Positions 39,674-49,264 of a stretch of 64,000 nucleotides of DNA are shown piece by piece (the first letter of the stretch is position 1; every line of letters starts with the position of its first letter). The notes beneath the pieces are model-generated. The model had not been told where the DNA came from. It did not search any database and was given only the letters and a program-made list of their open reading frames with translations. The position numbers were made by a program, and so were the translations under genes. The DNA comes from Mesorhizobium sp. dw_380 (GTDB lineage Bacteria; Pseudomonadota; Alphaproteobacteria; Rhizobiales; Rhizobiaceae): positions 62,001-126,000 of the forward strand of contig NZ_JAFFIW010000008.1 in NCBI RefSeq assembly GCF_018588885.1. The letters are read 5' to 3'.

Positions 39674-40024
39674 ATGTCGATTACGATGCGCCCGAGCCAG
39701 GCCTTGCGACTGTGGCAGCAAGTGATGCTGTCGCAGGTGCGCGACGACGCGCCCGACCTGACCATGCGCCAGACCGCGATCCTGTTCACCATCTATCTCG
39801 ATCCGCCGCCGCACACCGTGCGCGGCCTCGCCGCTCGCCTCAACGTCACCAAGCCGGTCATCACGCGCGCGCTCGACACGATGGGCGCGCTGAAACTGGT
39901 GTCGCGTCATCGCGACGAACTCGACAAACGCAACGTGCTGATCAAGCGCACGGTCGAGGGTGCACTCTTTGTCGAGCGTTTCGGCGATGTTATCATCGCC
40001 AAGGCCCACGAACTGCCGATCTGA
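39674..40024 (+). CDS. Short MarR-family DNA-binding protein
   Basis: The 116-residue protein has the MarR winged helix (MRQTAILFTIYLDPPPHTVRGLAARLNV..., VITRALDTMGALKLVSRH) and the wing RDELDKRNVLIKRTVEG. It is shorter than typical MarR (about 140-150): the C-terminal dimerisation helix is cut short. The function and ligand are unknown. It is 27 bp upstream of the NlpC/P60 gene and may share its transcript. Confidence 0.8.
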   Translation: MSITMRPSQALRLWQQVMLSQVRDDAPDLTMRQTAILFTIYLDPPPHTVRGLAARLNVTKPVITRALDTMGALKLVSRHRDELDKRNVLIKRTVEGALFVERFGDVIIAKAHELPI

Positions 40025-40051
40025 TCAACCAACCTTGACCGAGTAGCTGAT

Positions 40052-40912
40052 TTGACTGCCCACGACGCCCGCCTCCACGCTTTCCGTTCCGACCTTGCCG
40101 ATGCAAGGCTGCGGGGAGAGGTCGTTGCCGACCGCTTCGTTGCCGGCCGGCCGGCGCGGATTTCGGTCGCTGTAGCCGACATCCGCAAGGCGCCACGGGC
40201 GGATGCCGGCATCAACACGCAGGCCCTGTACGGCGACGACGTCCTGGTTTTTGAGGATGCCGAAGGCTGGGCCTGGGTCCAGGCCGAACGAGACGGCTAT
40301 GTCGGCTATGTCGCCGACACCATGCTGGGCGGACGAGACCATGCGCCCACCCATATGGTCACAGTACCCCGCACCTTTCTCTATCCCGGTCCCGACCTGC
40401 GCTTTCCGATCGCCGGACAGCTGTCGATGGGGTCGACGGTGACGGTGGCTGGGTCTGCCGAAACGCGCGGCACGCACTATGCAATCCTGCCTTCCGGCGA
40501 GGCCATCATATCAGGCCACCTCCGGCCGATTGGTGACACGGCAGCGGACTATGTTTCGGTGGCCGAGATATTTCTCGGCACGCCCTATCTCTGGGGCGGC
40601 GTTTCCGGTTTCGGCATCGATTGCTCAGGCCTGGTGCAACTGGCTATGCGCATGGCCGGCAGAAACGTGCTGCGCGATTCCGACATGCAGGCTGCAAGCA
40701 TCGGCGAGCCGCTCGATCCAGGGCCGGACTATGCCGGACTGCGCCGGGGCGACCTCGTCTTCTGGAAGGGCCATGTCGCGGTCATGACCGACGCCGAGAC
40801 CACGATCCACGCCAACGGCCACACCATGCTGGTCTCGCGCGAAGGGCTGAAGGACGCCATCGCCCGCATCGGCTATCTCTATGGCGGGCCGACAGGGTTT
40901 CGGCGACCGTGA
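40052..40912 (+). CDS. NlpC/P60 cell-wall peptidase with SH3 domains
   Basis: The 286-residue protein carries two SH3b-like segments (about 40-95 and 100-160) and a C-terminal NlpC/P60 domain. The catalytic Cys is 191 in GIDCSGL and the His 241 in WKGHVAVM; HANGH at 253-257 supplies the polar residue region. Such enzymes cut peptidoglycan stem peptides. The start is a TTG, with only a weak ribosome-binding site, and no signal peptide is seen, so export is uncertain. Confidence 0.85.
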   Translation: MTAHDARLHAFRSDLADARLRGEVVADRFVAGRPARISVAVADIRKAPRADAGINTQALYGDDVLVFEDAEGWAWVQAERDGYVGYVADTMLGGRDHAPTHMVTVPRTFLYPGPDLRFPIAGQLSMGSTVTVAGSAETRGTHYAILPSGEAIISGHLRPIGDTAADYVSVAEIFLGTPYLWGGVSGFGIDCSGLVQLAMRMAGRNVLRDSDMQAASIGEPLDPGPDYAGLRRGDLVFWKGHVAVMTDAETTIHANGHTMLVSREGLKDAIARIGYLYGGPTGFRRP

Positions 40913-40920
40913 TCCTTTTC

Positions 40921-41043
40921 CTTCTCCCCGTCACTATAGAAGGTGCCCGGAGGGCGGATGAGGGGCGGCGCTAACGATTGGAAGTTCGCGCCGCCCCTCA
41001 CCTGCCTGCCGGCATCCTCTCCCCGTATAGTGACGGGGAGAGG
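40921..41043. repeat. RIME1-like palindromic element
   Basis: The outer arms CTTCTCCCCGTCACTATA (40921) and TATAGTGACGGGGAGAGG (to 41043) are inverted at 17 of 18 positions, and the inner arms TGAGGGGCGGCGC and GCGCCGCCCCTCA at all 13. The layout matches rhizobial intergenic mosaic elements such as RIME1, as I recall them. It lies between the peptidase and helicase genes. Confidence 0.75.
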
Positions 41044-41120
41044 GACGCTCCCCAACGTCCCGATCCCCTTTTGTTCCGATTCTGCTTGGCGATTGCCTGC
41101 CTTCGCGCTACCTCTGGCGC

Positions 41121-43670
41121 GTGACAGAGCAGCCGCGCCTTGCCGATCAGAATGCCACTGTGGCCCTGCCCGAACCGTTCGTCAGATGGTTCGGCGAGAA
41201 AGGCTGGTCGCCGCGCGCCCATCAAATCGAATTGTTGGCGAAGGCTCAAAGCGGGCAATCGGTGCTGCTGATCGCGCCGACCGGCGCCGGCAAGACGCTG
41301 GCTGGTTTCCTGCCGTCGCTGACGGAATTGGCCGTCTGGCCGAGGCGAAAGCCGGGCCAGGCGCGCCGCGGCATCCACACGCTGTACATCTCGCCGCTCA
41401 AGGCGCTGGCTGTCGATATCGAGCGCAATCTCGGCAAGCCGGTCGAGGAGATCGGCCTGCCCGTCACCATCGAGACGCGCACCGGCGACACGCCTTCCCA
41501 TAAGCGCCAGCGCCAGAAATTAGCACCGCCCGATATCCTGCTCACCACGCCAGAGCAACTGGCGCTGCTGATCGCGGCAGGCGATGCCAGGCGGTTCTTC
41601 GAAGATCTGCGCTATGTCGTGCTCGACGAGTTGCATTCGCTGGTGACGTCGAAACGCGGTCATCTGCTGGCGCTCGGGCTGGCGCGGCTGCGCAGCTTTG
41701 TTCCTGGCCTGCAGATGATCGGCCTGTCGGCGACGGTGGCCGAGCCGGACGAATTGCGGCGCTGGCTGGTCAGCCAGAATCCGCCCAAAGGCGCAACAAG
41801 CCCTGACATGGCCGAATTGATCGTCGTCACCGGCGGTGCGAAGCCCGAAATCACCATCCTCGATTCCGAGGAGCGCGTGCCATGGGCGGGGCATTCGGCC
41901 CGCTACGCCACGCCGGAGATTTACCGCGAGATCAAGCGCCACAAGACCACCCTGCTGTTCGTCAACACCCGCAGCCAAGCGGAGCTGCTGTTCCAGGAAT
42001 TGTGGCGGGTCAATGATGACACTCTGCCGATCGCACTCCACCATGGTTCGCTCGATGTCGCGCAGCGCCGGCGTGTCGAGAAGGCGATGGGCGAGAACGC
42101 GTTGCGCGCCATCGTCGCCACCTCGACGCTCGACCTGGGCATCGACTGGGGCGATGTCGACCTGGTAGTGCATGTCGGCGCGCCGAAAGGCGCCAGCCGG
42201 CTGGCGCAGCGTATCGGCCGCGCCAACCACCGCATGGACGAGCCGTCGAAGGCGATCTTGATCCCGGCCAACCGTTTCGAGGTGCTGGAATGCCGTGCCG
42301 CGCTCGACGCCAATTATCTCGGCGCACAGGATACGCCGCCGCTGGTCAATGGCGGCCTCGATGTGCTGGCCCAGCACGTCTTGGGCTGCGCCTGTGGTGC
42401 GCCGTTCCGTGCCGATGATCTGTTCGAGGAAGTGCGAACGGCGGCGCCCTATGCCTACCTCGACCGGCCGACATTCGACCGCGTCGTCGATTTCGTCGCC
42501 ACCGGCGGCTATGCGCTGAAGAACTATGAGCGTTACGCCCGCATCCGCCTGAACAAGGATGGGTTGTGGCGCGTCTCCAATCCGCGCGTTGCCCAGCAAT
42601 ACAGGCTGAATGTCGGCACCATCATCGAAGTGCCGGCGCTCAACGTGCGCTACGTGCAAGCTGGCAGCAAGGGCTCGGCCTCACGCGGCGGCCGGGTCCT
42701 CGGCAAGATCGAGGAGGCTTTTCTCGAAACCTTGACGCATGGCGACACCTTCATGTTTGCCGGCAAGGTGCTGCGCTTCGAAGGCATCCGCGAGAGTGAA
42801 TGCTTCGTGTCGAATGCGCCCGGCAGCGATGCCAAGGTACCCTACTATGGCGGCGGCAAGTTCCCGCTTTCGACCTACCTTGCCGAGCAGGTCCGTATCA
42901 TTCTGGACGACCCGCAGCGCTGGAAGAAGCTGCCGGAGCAGGTGGCCGACTGGCTGCGGTTCCAGGCCGACAAGTCGGTGCTGCCGAAGCGCGAAGACCT
43001 GCTGATCGAAACCTTTCCGCGCGGCAACCGCCATTATCTGGTCGCCTATCCCTTTGAAGGCAGGCTGGCGCACCAGACGCTCGGCATGCTCCTTACCCGG
43101 CGTCTCGACAGGGCGGGCGCCAGGCCGCTCGGCTTTGTCGCCACCGACTATGCGCTGGCCATATGGTCGCTGGGCGACATGGGCGCGATGTTCAAGGCCC
43201 GGAAACCGTCACTCGGCGCGCTTTTCGACCAGGACATGCTTGGCGATGATCTCGAAGCCTGGCTGGCCGACAGCTGGCTCCTCAAGCGCACCTTCCGCAA
43301 TTGCGCGCTGATTTCGGGATTGATCGAGAAACGCCACCCGGGCCAGGAGAAAAGCGGCCGCCAGGTCACGGTCTCGACCGACCTGATCTATGACGTGCTG
43401 CGCAGCCATGAACCGGATCACATCCTGCTGCAGGCGACACGGGCCGATGCGGCCGCCGGTCTGCTCGATGTCAGCAGACTTGCCGACATGCTCTCGCGCA
43501 TCCAGGGTCGAATCATGCATAAGAATCTTGAGCAGATCTCGCCGCTCGCTGTGCCGATCATGCTCGAGATCGGCAAGATGCCGGTGAACGGCGAAGCCGA
43601 TGAGACATTGCTGATGGACGCGGCCACGCTGGTAGCGGAGGCCATGGGGCCGGAGATGGTCGAGGAATGA
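41121..43670 (+). CDS. Lhr-type DEXH-box helicase (ligase-associated type)
   Basis: The 849-residue superfamily 2 helicase has Walker A LIAPTGAGKTLAGF, the DELH box YVVLDELHSL, motif III LSATVAEP, and the C-terminal helicase motif IGRANHRMDEPS. The length and Lhr-type C-terminal extension fit the ligase-associated DNA damage response helicases. The start is GTG. It overlaps the phosphoesterase gene by 4 bp (ATGA); the ligase and exonuclease of the full four-gene set are not next to it. Confidence 0.92.
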   Translation: MTEQPRLADQNATVALPEPFVRWFGEKGWSPRAHQIELLAKAQSGQSVLLIAPTGAGKTLAGFLPSLTELAVWPRRKPGQARRGIHTLYISPLKALAVDIERNLGKPVEEIGLPVTIETRTGDTPSHKRQRQKLAPPDILLTTPEQLALLIAAGDARRFFEDLRYVVLDELHSLVTSKRGHLLALGLARLRSFVPGLQMIGLSATVAEPDELRRWLVSQNPPKGATSPDMAELIVVTGGAKPEITILDSEERVPWAGHSARYATPEIYREIKRHKTTLLFVNTRSQAELLFQELWRVNDDTLPIALHHGSLDVAQRRRVEKAMGENALRAIVATSTLDLGIDWGDVDLVVHVGAPKGASRLAQRIGRANHRMDEPSKAILIPANRFEVLECRAALDANYLGAQDTPPLVNGGLDVLAQHVLGCACGAPFRADDLFEEVRTAAPYAYLDRPTFDRVVDFVATGGYALKNYERYARIRLNKDGLWRVSNPRVAQQYRLNVGTIIEVPALNVRYVQAGSKGSASRGGRVLGKIEEAFLETLTHGDTFMFAGKVLRFEGIRESECFVSNAPGSDAKVPYYGGGKFPLSTYLAEQVRIILDDPQRWKKLPEQVADWLRFQADKSVLPKREDLLIETFPRGNRHYLVAYPFEGRLAHQTLGMLLTRRLDRAGARPLGFVATDYALAIWSLGDMGAMFKARKPSLGALFDQDMLGDDLEAWLADSWLLKRTFRNCALISGLIEKRHPGQEKSGRQVTVSTDLIYDVLRSHEPDHILLQATRADAAAGLLDVSRLADMLSRIQGRIMHKNLEQISPLAVPIMLEIGKMPVNGEADETLLMDAATLVAEAMGPEMVEE

Positions 43671-44383
43671 ACTTTTCGCTGGCGCGCGCATCGCTGATTG
43701 CCGAAGCCGATCTGGTTGACGTCGCCGGCGAGAGCGCGGTCTGCGATCGGCGCGGTGTGCTTTATTTTCCCGAGTTCAGGTTGCTGGCGGTGTCCGACCT
43801 GCATCTGGAAAAGGGTTCGTCGCTGGCAAGGCGCGGCACGCTGATCCCGCCTTACGACACCGGCGCGACCTTGCTGCGGCTGCAGGCGGTGATATCGGAT
43901 TACCAGCCGTCGATCGTTATCAGCCTTGGCGATAGCTTCCATGATGGCGGCGGCGCCGAGCGCATGCATGCGAGTTTCCGCGAGCGGCTGGAAGCGTTGA
44001 TGGCAGGCCGCGACTGGTTCTGGGTCGCCGGCAATCATGATCCGGAAGCGCCTGCGGACCTGCCTGGCGATACGGTGCGGGAACTGGCCATCGGTTCGCT
44101 GCTGTTCCGGCACGAGCCGTCCAAGGTGCGCGTCGAAGGCGAAATATCGGGCCACCTGCATCCTTGCGCGCGCATCGTGCAACAGGGCCGCTCGGTGCGC
44201 AGGCGCTGCTTTGCCGGCGATGGTGGCCGCATGATCATGCCGGCCTTCGGCGCCTATACCGGTTCGCTCAATGTGCTCGACCACGCCTATGCCGGGCTGT
44301 TCCGCCTGGAATCGCTGATGGCCTATATGCTTGGCGCCGACCGCATTTTTGCGATTTCACGGTCAATGCTGCGGCCGGGTTGA
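43667..44383 (+). CDS. pdeM: Ligase-associated metallophosphoesterase PdeM
   Basis: The 238-residue protein has calcineurin-type metal motifs: VSDLHLEKGSSLARRG, SLGDSFHDGG, WVAGNHDPEA and ISGHLHPCAR. It fits the endonuclease partner of the Lhr-type helicase in the ligase-associated DNA damage response set. It is coupled to the helicase gene by overlap, and converges with the SoeC-like gene 2 bp away. Confidence 0.88.
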   Translation: MNFSLARASLIAEADLVDVAGESAVCDRRGVLYFPEFRLLAVSDLHLEKGSSLARRGTLIPPYDTGATLLRLQAVISDYQPSIVISLGDSFHDGGGAERMHASFRERLEALMAGRDWFWVAGNHDPEAPADLPGDTVRELAIGSLLFRHEPSKVRVEGEISGHLHPCARIVQQGRSVRRRCFAGDGGRMIMPAFGAYTGSLNVLDHAYAGLFRLESLMAYMLGADRIFAISRSMLRPG

Positions 44384-44385
44384 TC

Positions 44386-45321
44386 TCAACGTCCGTAGTA
44401 GAGGGTAACCGTGTGCTTGGCTTCGGCGAAGAATAGCCAGCGCTCGACCAGCATGCCGGCGAATTGGACGATCGCGGCGAGCGCTGAAGGCACGGCCGCA
44501 TAGGGCCAGGGCGGGGCAAAGGTGACGGCGAGAAGCAGGATTGGCAGGACAAAGGCCAGCACCTGCGCGATCTGGCGCAGGCGTACACTGTGCTTGCGCG
44601 CAATGCGAAAGCCCATTTCCTTAAGCAGATAGTTTTCCTCGGTATGCGGCCATTCCAGCGACCGAACCGTGCCGCCGGCAAGGCCGGTCGCGGTGTTGGC
44701 GTTGCTCGGGATTTCCAATTGGTCGTTGTACCGCCAGGTCGCCAGCTTCCAGCCCCAGCCGAGCAAGGTCAGCAGCATGCAGGCAGCCACAAGCATTTTT
44801 GAGCCGACAGCGAAACCTTGGCACAGCGCGTTCAACAGAACGCTGCCGGTCATCGCCGAGAAGATGAGATAGCCGGGCAGGGTGAAGCGACTGTGCCACT
44901 GGGCGATCGGCTTCAGCGAGGCGTAAATCATGCCGGTGGTGCAGACGGTGACCACGGCGCCGATGGCCGCAAGCAATCCGGCGATGCCGACCCAGCCGCC
45001 AGTGCGGCCGAAAAACACCCATCCGATGCCGAACAGCCCCGCCGGGATAAAGGTGATGACCGAGGCCACGCCCTCACGCGACAGCCATGAACTGCGCCAT
45101 TGCGAGAACGCCCGCCAGGCGCGTTCGGGTCTGCCGAGATGGCCGGTTGACGACAACAATCCGGCCGCAATCAGGCCGAGCGCCAAACCCAGGCCGACGA
45201 GCCCCAGCCAGAAATCGGCGGGGATGATGTGAAACCCGCCGAGCATGCCAAGCAGCGCGAGCAGCCCGTAGCCGGCGCCGGTGGCGGTGGTGAAGAAGAC
45301 GACGGAGAAGGCGGGATGCAT
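44386..45321 (-). CDS. Membrane anchor of a molybdenum oxidoreductase, DmsC/SoeC-like
   Basis: The 311-residue protein has about eight hydrophobic segments and the DmsC family pattern (SSTGHLGRPERAWRAFSQWRSSWLSREG). In DMSO-reductase-type complexes this subunit exchanges electrons with the quinone pool. It is last of three genes (catalytic, iron-sulfur, anchor); its end is 2 bp from pdeM. Confidence 0.88.
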   Translation of the reverse strand: MHPAFSVVFFTTATGAGYGLLALLGMLGGFHIIPADFWLGLVGLGLALGLIAAGLLSSTGHLGRPERAWRAFSQWRSSWLSREGVASVITFIPAGLFGIGWVFFGRTGGWVGIAGLLAAIGAVVTVCTTGMIYASLKPIAQWHSRFTLPGYLIFSAMTGSVLLNALCQGFAVGSKMLVAACMLLTLLGWGWKLATWRYNDQLEIPSNANTATGLAGGTVRSLEWPHTEENYLLKEMGFRIARKHSVRLRQIAQVLAFVLPILLLAVTFAPPWPYAAVPSALAAIVQFAGMLVERWLFFAEAKHTVTLYYGR

Positions 45322-45324
45322 GGG

Positions 45325-46059
45325 TTAGTTCGACAACATGCGATCGACCCAGCCGAGGAAGCCGCCTTCGGCCCGTATCGGCTCCAGCGCTTTCGCCGGC
45401 ACCGATGCGGCGCGTTGCGTGTGGGCGCGCGGCGGCAGATATTTGTTGGTCGGGTGATAGCCCATCTCAGGCATCAGGTCGACGCCGCCGCGCTCCGCCA
45501 CCAGTTGCGACACGGCCGACTGGGGATCGCCGAGATCGCCGAAATGCCGGGCGCTGGTCGGGCAGGCGGCGACGCAGGCCGGCACACGGTCTTCTTCGGC
45601 CAGATTGTCATTGTAGATGCGGTCGACGCACAGCGTGCATTTCTTCATCACGCCGACATCGGTATCGAACTCGCGCGCGCCATAGGGGCAGGCCCAGCTG
45701 CACAGTTTGCAGCCGATGCACTTGTCCTCGTCGATCAGCACGATGCCGTCCGATGCCCGCTTGTAGGAGGCGCCGGTCGGGCAGACGGTGACGCAGGCCG
45801 GCGTCTCGCAATGCAGGCAGGAACGCGGGAAGTTGACCGTGCGCCCACCCATCTCGGTGGTGTGCTCGTAGCTGTGCACGCGGTTGAACCAGACGCCGTC
45901 GACATGGCCGCCATAGGGATCGATATCGGTGAGTGGTGCCATGTGACCGCCGGTGTTCCATTCCTTGCAGGCGGTGACGCAGGCCTGGCAGCCGACGCAG
46001 GTGTCGAGATCGATGACCAATCCGAGCTTCTTGTCGGTGTGGGTGGGAAGGCAGGTCAT
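45325..46059 (-). CDS. Iron-sulfur subunit of the molybdenum oxidoreductase, DmsB/SoeB-like
   Basis: The 244-residue protein has four Cys clusters for [4Fe-4S] centres: CVGCQACVTAC (residues 21-31), CLHCETPACVTVC, CIGCKLCSWACPYG and the split KKCTLC...CVAACPTSA. It moves electrons between the catalytic and membrane subunits. The ATG at 46059 overlaps the catalytic-subunit stop by 4 bp. No Tat signal, so it is probably cytoplasmic, like SoeB. Confidence 0.9.
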   Translation of the reverse strand: MTCLPTHTDKKLGLVIDLDTCVGCQACVTACKEWNTGGHMAPLTDIDPYGGHVDGVWFNRVHSYEHTTEMGGRTVNFPRSCLHCETPACVTVCPTGASYKRASDGIVLIDEDKCIGCKLCSWACPYGAREFDTDVGVMKKCTLCVDRIYNDNLAEEDRVPACVAACPTSARHFGDLGDPQSAVSQLVAERGGVDLMPEMGYHPTNKYLPPRAHTQRAASVPAKALEPIRAEGGFLGWVDRMLSN

Positions 46060-48986
46060 TCGGCGGCCTCTCTTGCCCTGCGGAATTCGGCGCCGAAGGT
46101 CAGCCTGTCGGGCGAGGGCTCGAAATGCGGCGGCTGGTGGAAACGCTCGAATTGCGGTTCGGTGAAGCCGGCTTCCTCCGCCCTGCATTTGACGATGCGC
46201 ACGCGCAGATCGAACCAGGCCGCCTGGCCGGTGACCGGGTCGGAATTCGAATAGCGTTTGCCCTGCGCGTCGGCCGAGGTCTGGTCGCCGATGACATGGT
46301 TGAGCAGGAAGCCGCGATTGCTTTCGGCGGCGTCATCCTTCAGTCCCCAACTGCCGCGACGCTTGCCGATCGCATTCCAGGTCCACACCGTGCTTTCGTT
46401 CACCCCGTCGACCAGCTTGATCTGCCCTTTGACCCTGCCATTGATGCTTTCGATCCACACCCAGTCGTCATCGACCAGGTTGAGGCCGGCGGCGGTCCGG
46501 TAATGCACGAACAGCCGGTTCTGACTGGTGATCTGCCTGAGCCAGGCATTTTGCGACCCCCAGGAATGATACATGTGCATCGGCCGCTGTGTCAGCGCGT
46601 GCAGCGGATATTTTTCCAGGTCGACGGCGGCTTCCTCGAACGGCGTGTACCAGAAGGGCAGCGGGTCCATGTAGGTCTCGATGCGCTGGCGCTCGCCCTC
46701 TGGCGGTAACACACTGCCATGGCCCCGCGCGGCAAGCCGGAAGCGCTGCATCGGCTCGGAATAGAGCTGGAAGACGATCGGCTCGGCTTTGGGGATGAAG
46801 CCCATCTGCTCGGCGAAATCGAGATAGGCGCGATTGGCCATCTTGTAATAGCGCCGATCGTCGGCGAAGTCGTGGTGCCAGAAGCCGCCATTGTCGATGT
46901 AACGCTGCAACTGGTCGGGATTGGCCTCGCCCTTGCCGAATGAGGCGCCATCCTTGCCGCGCCAGCCGGCGAGCGGGCCGATACCGGGCGTGCGCTCATG
47001 GTTGACGATGTAGTCGGCATAGTCGGCATATTTGGCCGAGCCGTCGTCCTTGACGAAGCCGGGCAGGCCGAGCCGCGCACCCAGTTCGATCAGCACCGAC
47101 TGGAACGGCCTGACGTCGCGGTCCGGCTCGACGACGGGATGGCGGATGGCGTCGCCCGGACCGTCGGCATCGCTGATCGGCCGGTCGAGCAGGCTGATGC
47201 AATCATGGCGTTCGAGATAGGTCGTGTCGGGTAGCACGAGGTCGGCGAACGGCACGGTCTCGGAGTAATAGGCGTCGGAATAGATGATGAAGGGGATCTT
47301 GTAGTTGCCGGCCTCGTCATGGTCGGTCAGCATACGAATCGTCTCGACGGTGTTCATCGAGGAATTCCAGGCCATGTTCGACATGTACATCATCAGCGTG
47401 TCGATCTTGTAGGGATCGCCGGCCCAGGCATTGCGGATGACGGTGTGCATCAGGCCGTGAGCCGCGAGTGGCGCCTCCCAGGAATAGGCCTTGTCGATGC
47501 GGACCGGCGTGCCGGCTTCATCGACCAGCAGGTCGTCCGGCCCGCAGACGAAGCCAAGCGCCATGCCGTCGAGCGGCGTCATGGCCTTGGTTGTCTTGCC
47601 GGCGGGTTTCGGGCCTGGCGGTGCCGATCTGGGATAGGGCGGCTTGAAGCGGAAGCCGCCGGGAACATCCACCGTGCCGAGCAGCACCTGCAGCAGGTGG
47701 ATGGCGCGGCACGTATGAAAACCGTTCGAATGGGCGGAGATGCCGCGCATGGCATGCATCGAAACAGGGCGCCCCTTGATCGTCTCGTGCTGGCGCCCGG
47801 CCCAGTCGGTCCACGCGACCGGCAGTTCGATCGTCTGTTCGAAGGCAACATGGGCAAGCTCGGCCGCGATCCCGCGGATCGTCCCGGCCGGGATGCCGCA
47901 GCGTTCGGCGACCGAGTCCGGCGCATAGTTCTCGTCGAGGTAGCGGTCGGCGATGAGTTGGAACACCGGCGTACAGCGGCGGCCAGCGACTTCGAAGCTG
48001 CCGGTCAGCGCCGGCTTCGCCTCCGGGTCGATCGCCTTGACGGAGGTTTTCGCCACCCTGTCCCAGGCCAACGGATTGCCGTCGGCGTCGCGGACGAACA
48101 GACCGTCATCGGCGGCGTCAGGCTCTTGGATGACCAGCATATGAGCATTGGTGTAGCGCAGGAGATAATCGAGATCGACGCGGCCGGCCTTCAGCAGTTC
48201 GTGGATGAGGGCGAAGACGAACAGGCCGTCAGTGCCCGGCCGGATGCCGATCCAGTCGTCGGCAATGGCGTTATAGCCGGTCCGGCATGGATTGATCGAC
48301 ACCACCTTGGCGCCGCGCGCCTTGAGCTTGCCCAAGCCGATCTTGATCGGGTTGGAATCGTGATCCTCGGCGACGCCGAACAGCATGAAGTATTTGGTGT
48401 TGTCCCAGTCGGGCTCGCCGAATTCCCAGAACGAACCGCCGATCGTGTAGAGCCCGCCGGCCGCCATGTTGACCGAGCAGAAGCCGCCATGGGCGGCGAA
48501 ATTCGGCGTGCCGAACTGGCTCGCCCACCAGCCGGTCAGGGATTGCGACTGGTCGCGGCCGGTGAAGAAGGCAAGTTTCCTCGGATCGGTGCGACGAACC
48601 GCCGAAAGCCGTTCGGTCGCGATCGAAAAGGCTTCCTCCCACTCGATCTCGCGGAACTCGCCGGAGCCGCGCGGGCCGGTGCGCAGCAATGGCTTCTTCA
48701 GCCGGGCCGGGCTGTAGTGCTGCATGATGCCGGAGCTGCCCTTGCCGCAGATCACGCCGCGATTGACCGGATGGTCCTTGTTGCCGTTGATGTAGCGGAC
48801 CTTGCCATCCTTGATGTGCACGTCGATGCCACAGCGGCAGGCGCACATGTAGCAGGTCGTCTTGGCGATGCTGTCGGAAATATCAGGCGAGGTGTCGACG
48901 CCGTCGCCTTCATCAGGCGCGCGCGTGTCGGCCAGCGGGCGTTGCGATGGTGCCGAATTCGCGCCGCGCGGCGGTCCGTGTATCAT
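46056..48986 (-). CDS. Molybdopterin oxidoreductase catalytic subunit, SoeA-like
   Basis: The 976-residue protein belongs to the DMSO reductase family. The N-terminal [4Fe-4S] site is Cys45, 48, 52 and 80 (CYMCACRC, then VICGKG), and a Cys in GGFCSVNMAAGG is a candidate Mo ligand. There is no twin-Arg signal, so it acts in the cytoplasm. Length, three-subunit layout and lack of Tat signal fit SoeA, the cytoplasmic sulfite dehydrogenase (Allochromatium SoeABC), but other substrates such as thiosulfate-type or DMSO cannot be excluded. The LysR gene is divergent 278 bp upstream. Confidence 0.8.
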   Translation of the reverse strand: MIHGPPRGANSAPSQRPLADTRAPDEGDGVDTSPDISDSIAKTTCYMCACRCGIDVHIKDGKVRYINGNKDHPVNRGVICGKGSSGIMQHYSPARLKKPLLRTGPRGSGEFREIEWEEAFSIATERLSAVRRTDPRKLAFFTGRDQSQSLTGWWASQFGTPNFAAHGGFCSVNMAAGGLYTIGGSFWEFGEPDWDNTKYFMLFGVAEDHDSNPIKIGLGKLKARGAKVVSINPCRTGYNAIADDWIGIRPGTDGLFVFALIHELLKAGRVDLDYLLRYTNAHMLVIQEPDAADDGLFVRDADGNPLAWDRVAKTSVKAIDPEAKPALTGSFEVAGRRCTPVFQLIADRYLDENYAPDSVAERCGIPAGTIRGIAAELAHVAFEQTIELPVAWTDWAGRQHETIKGRPVSMHAMRGISAHSNGFHTCRAIHLLQVLLGTVDVPGGFRFKPPYPRSAPPGPKPAGKTTKAMTPLDGMALGFVCGPDDLLVDEAGTPVRIDKAYSWEAPLAAHGLMHTVIRNAWAGDPYKIDTLMMYMSNMAWNSSMNTVETIRMLTDHDEAGNYKIPFIIYSDAYYSETVPFADLVLPDTTYLERHDCISLLDRPISDADGPGDAIRHPVVEPDRDVRPFQSVLIELGARLGLPGFVKDDGSAKYADYADYIVNHERTPGIGPLAGWRGKDGASFGKGEANPDQLQRYIDNGGFWHHDFADDRRYYKMANRAYLDFAEQMGFIPKAEPIVFQLYSEPMQRFRLAARGHGSVLPPEGERQRIETYMDPLPFWYTPFEEAAVDLEKYPLHALTQRPMHMYHSWGSQNAWLRQITSQNRLFVHYRTAAGLNLVDDDWVWIESINGRVKGQIKLVDGVNESTVWTWNAIGKRRGSWGLKDDAAESNRGFLLNHVIGDQTSADAQGKRYSNSDPVTGQAAWFDLRVRIVKCRAEEAGFTEPQFERFHQPPHFEPSPDRLTFGAEFRRAREAAE

Positions 48987-49264
48987 GGTTCGGCGGTGCC
49001 GGGAGGGTTCGCGGATTTGGCCCGCGTCTTCGGTCCGGGGCCGCGCATGTAATGTTCTTCCGGGTGGTAGCGATCACCGGTGAGCCGCCGCCTTATGCCA
49101 CGGGCCCAATGGGCAAACAGGGATCTGAACCGCCCGATCATTTTATTCGCTGCGAGTTGAAGGCCAATTTTTTCTAACTTCGCCTGAAAAAGTAGAATAA
49201 AGCTATCGATCCGTCTAATCAGTTGTTCTTGTAAATTCGATCGGTATTGGTTCTTAATGCGTTC

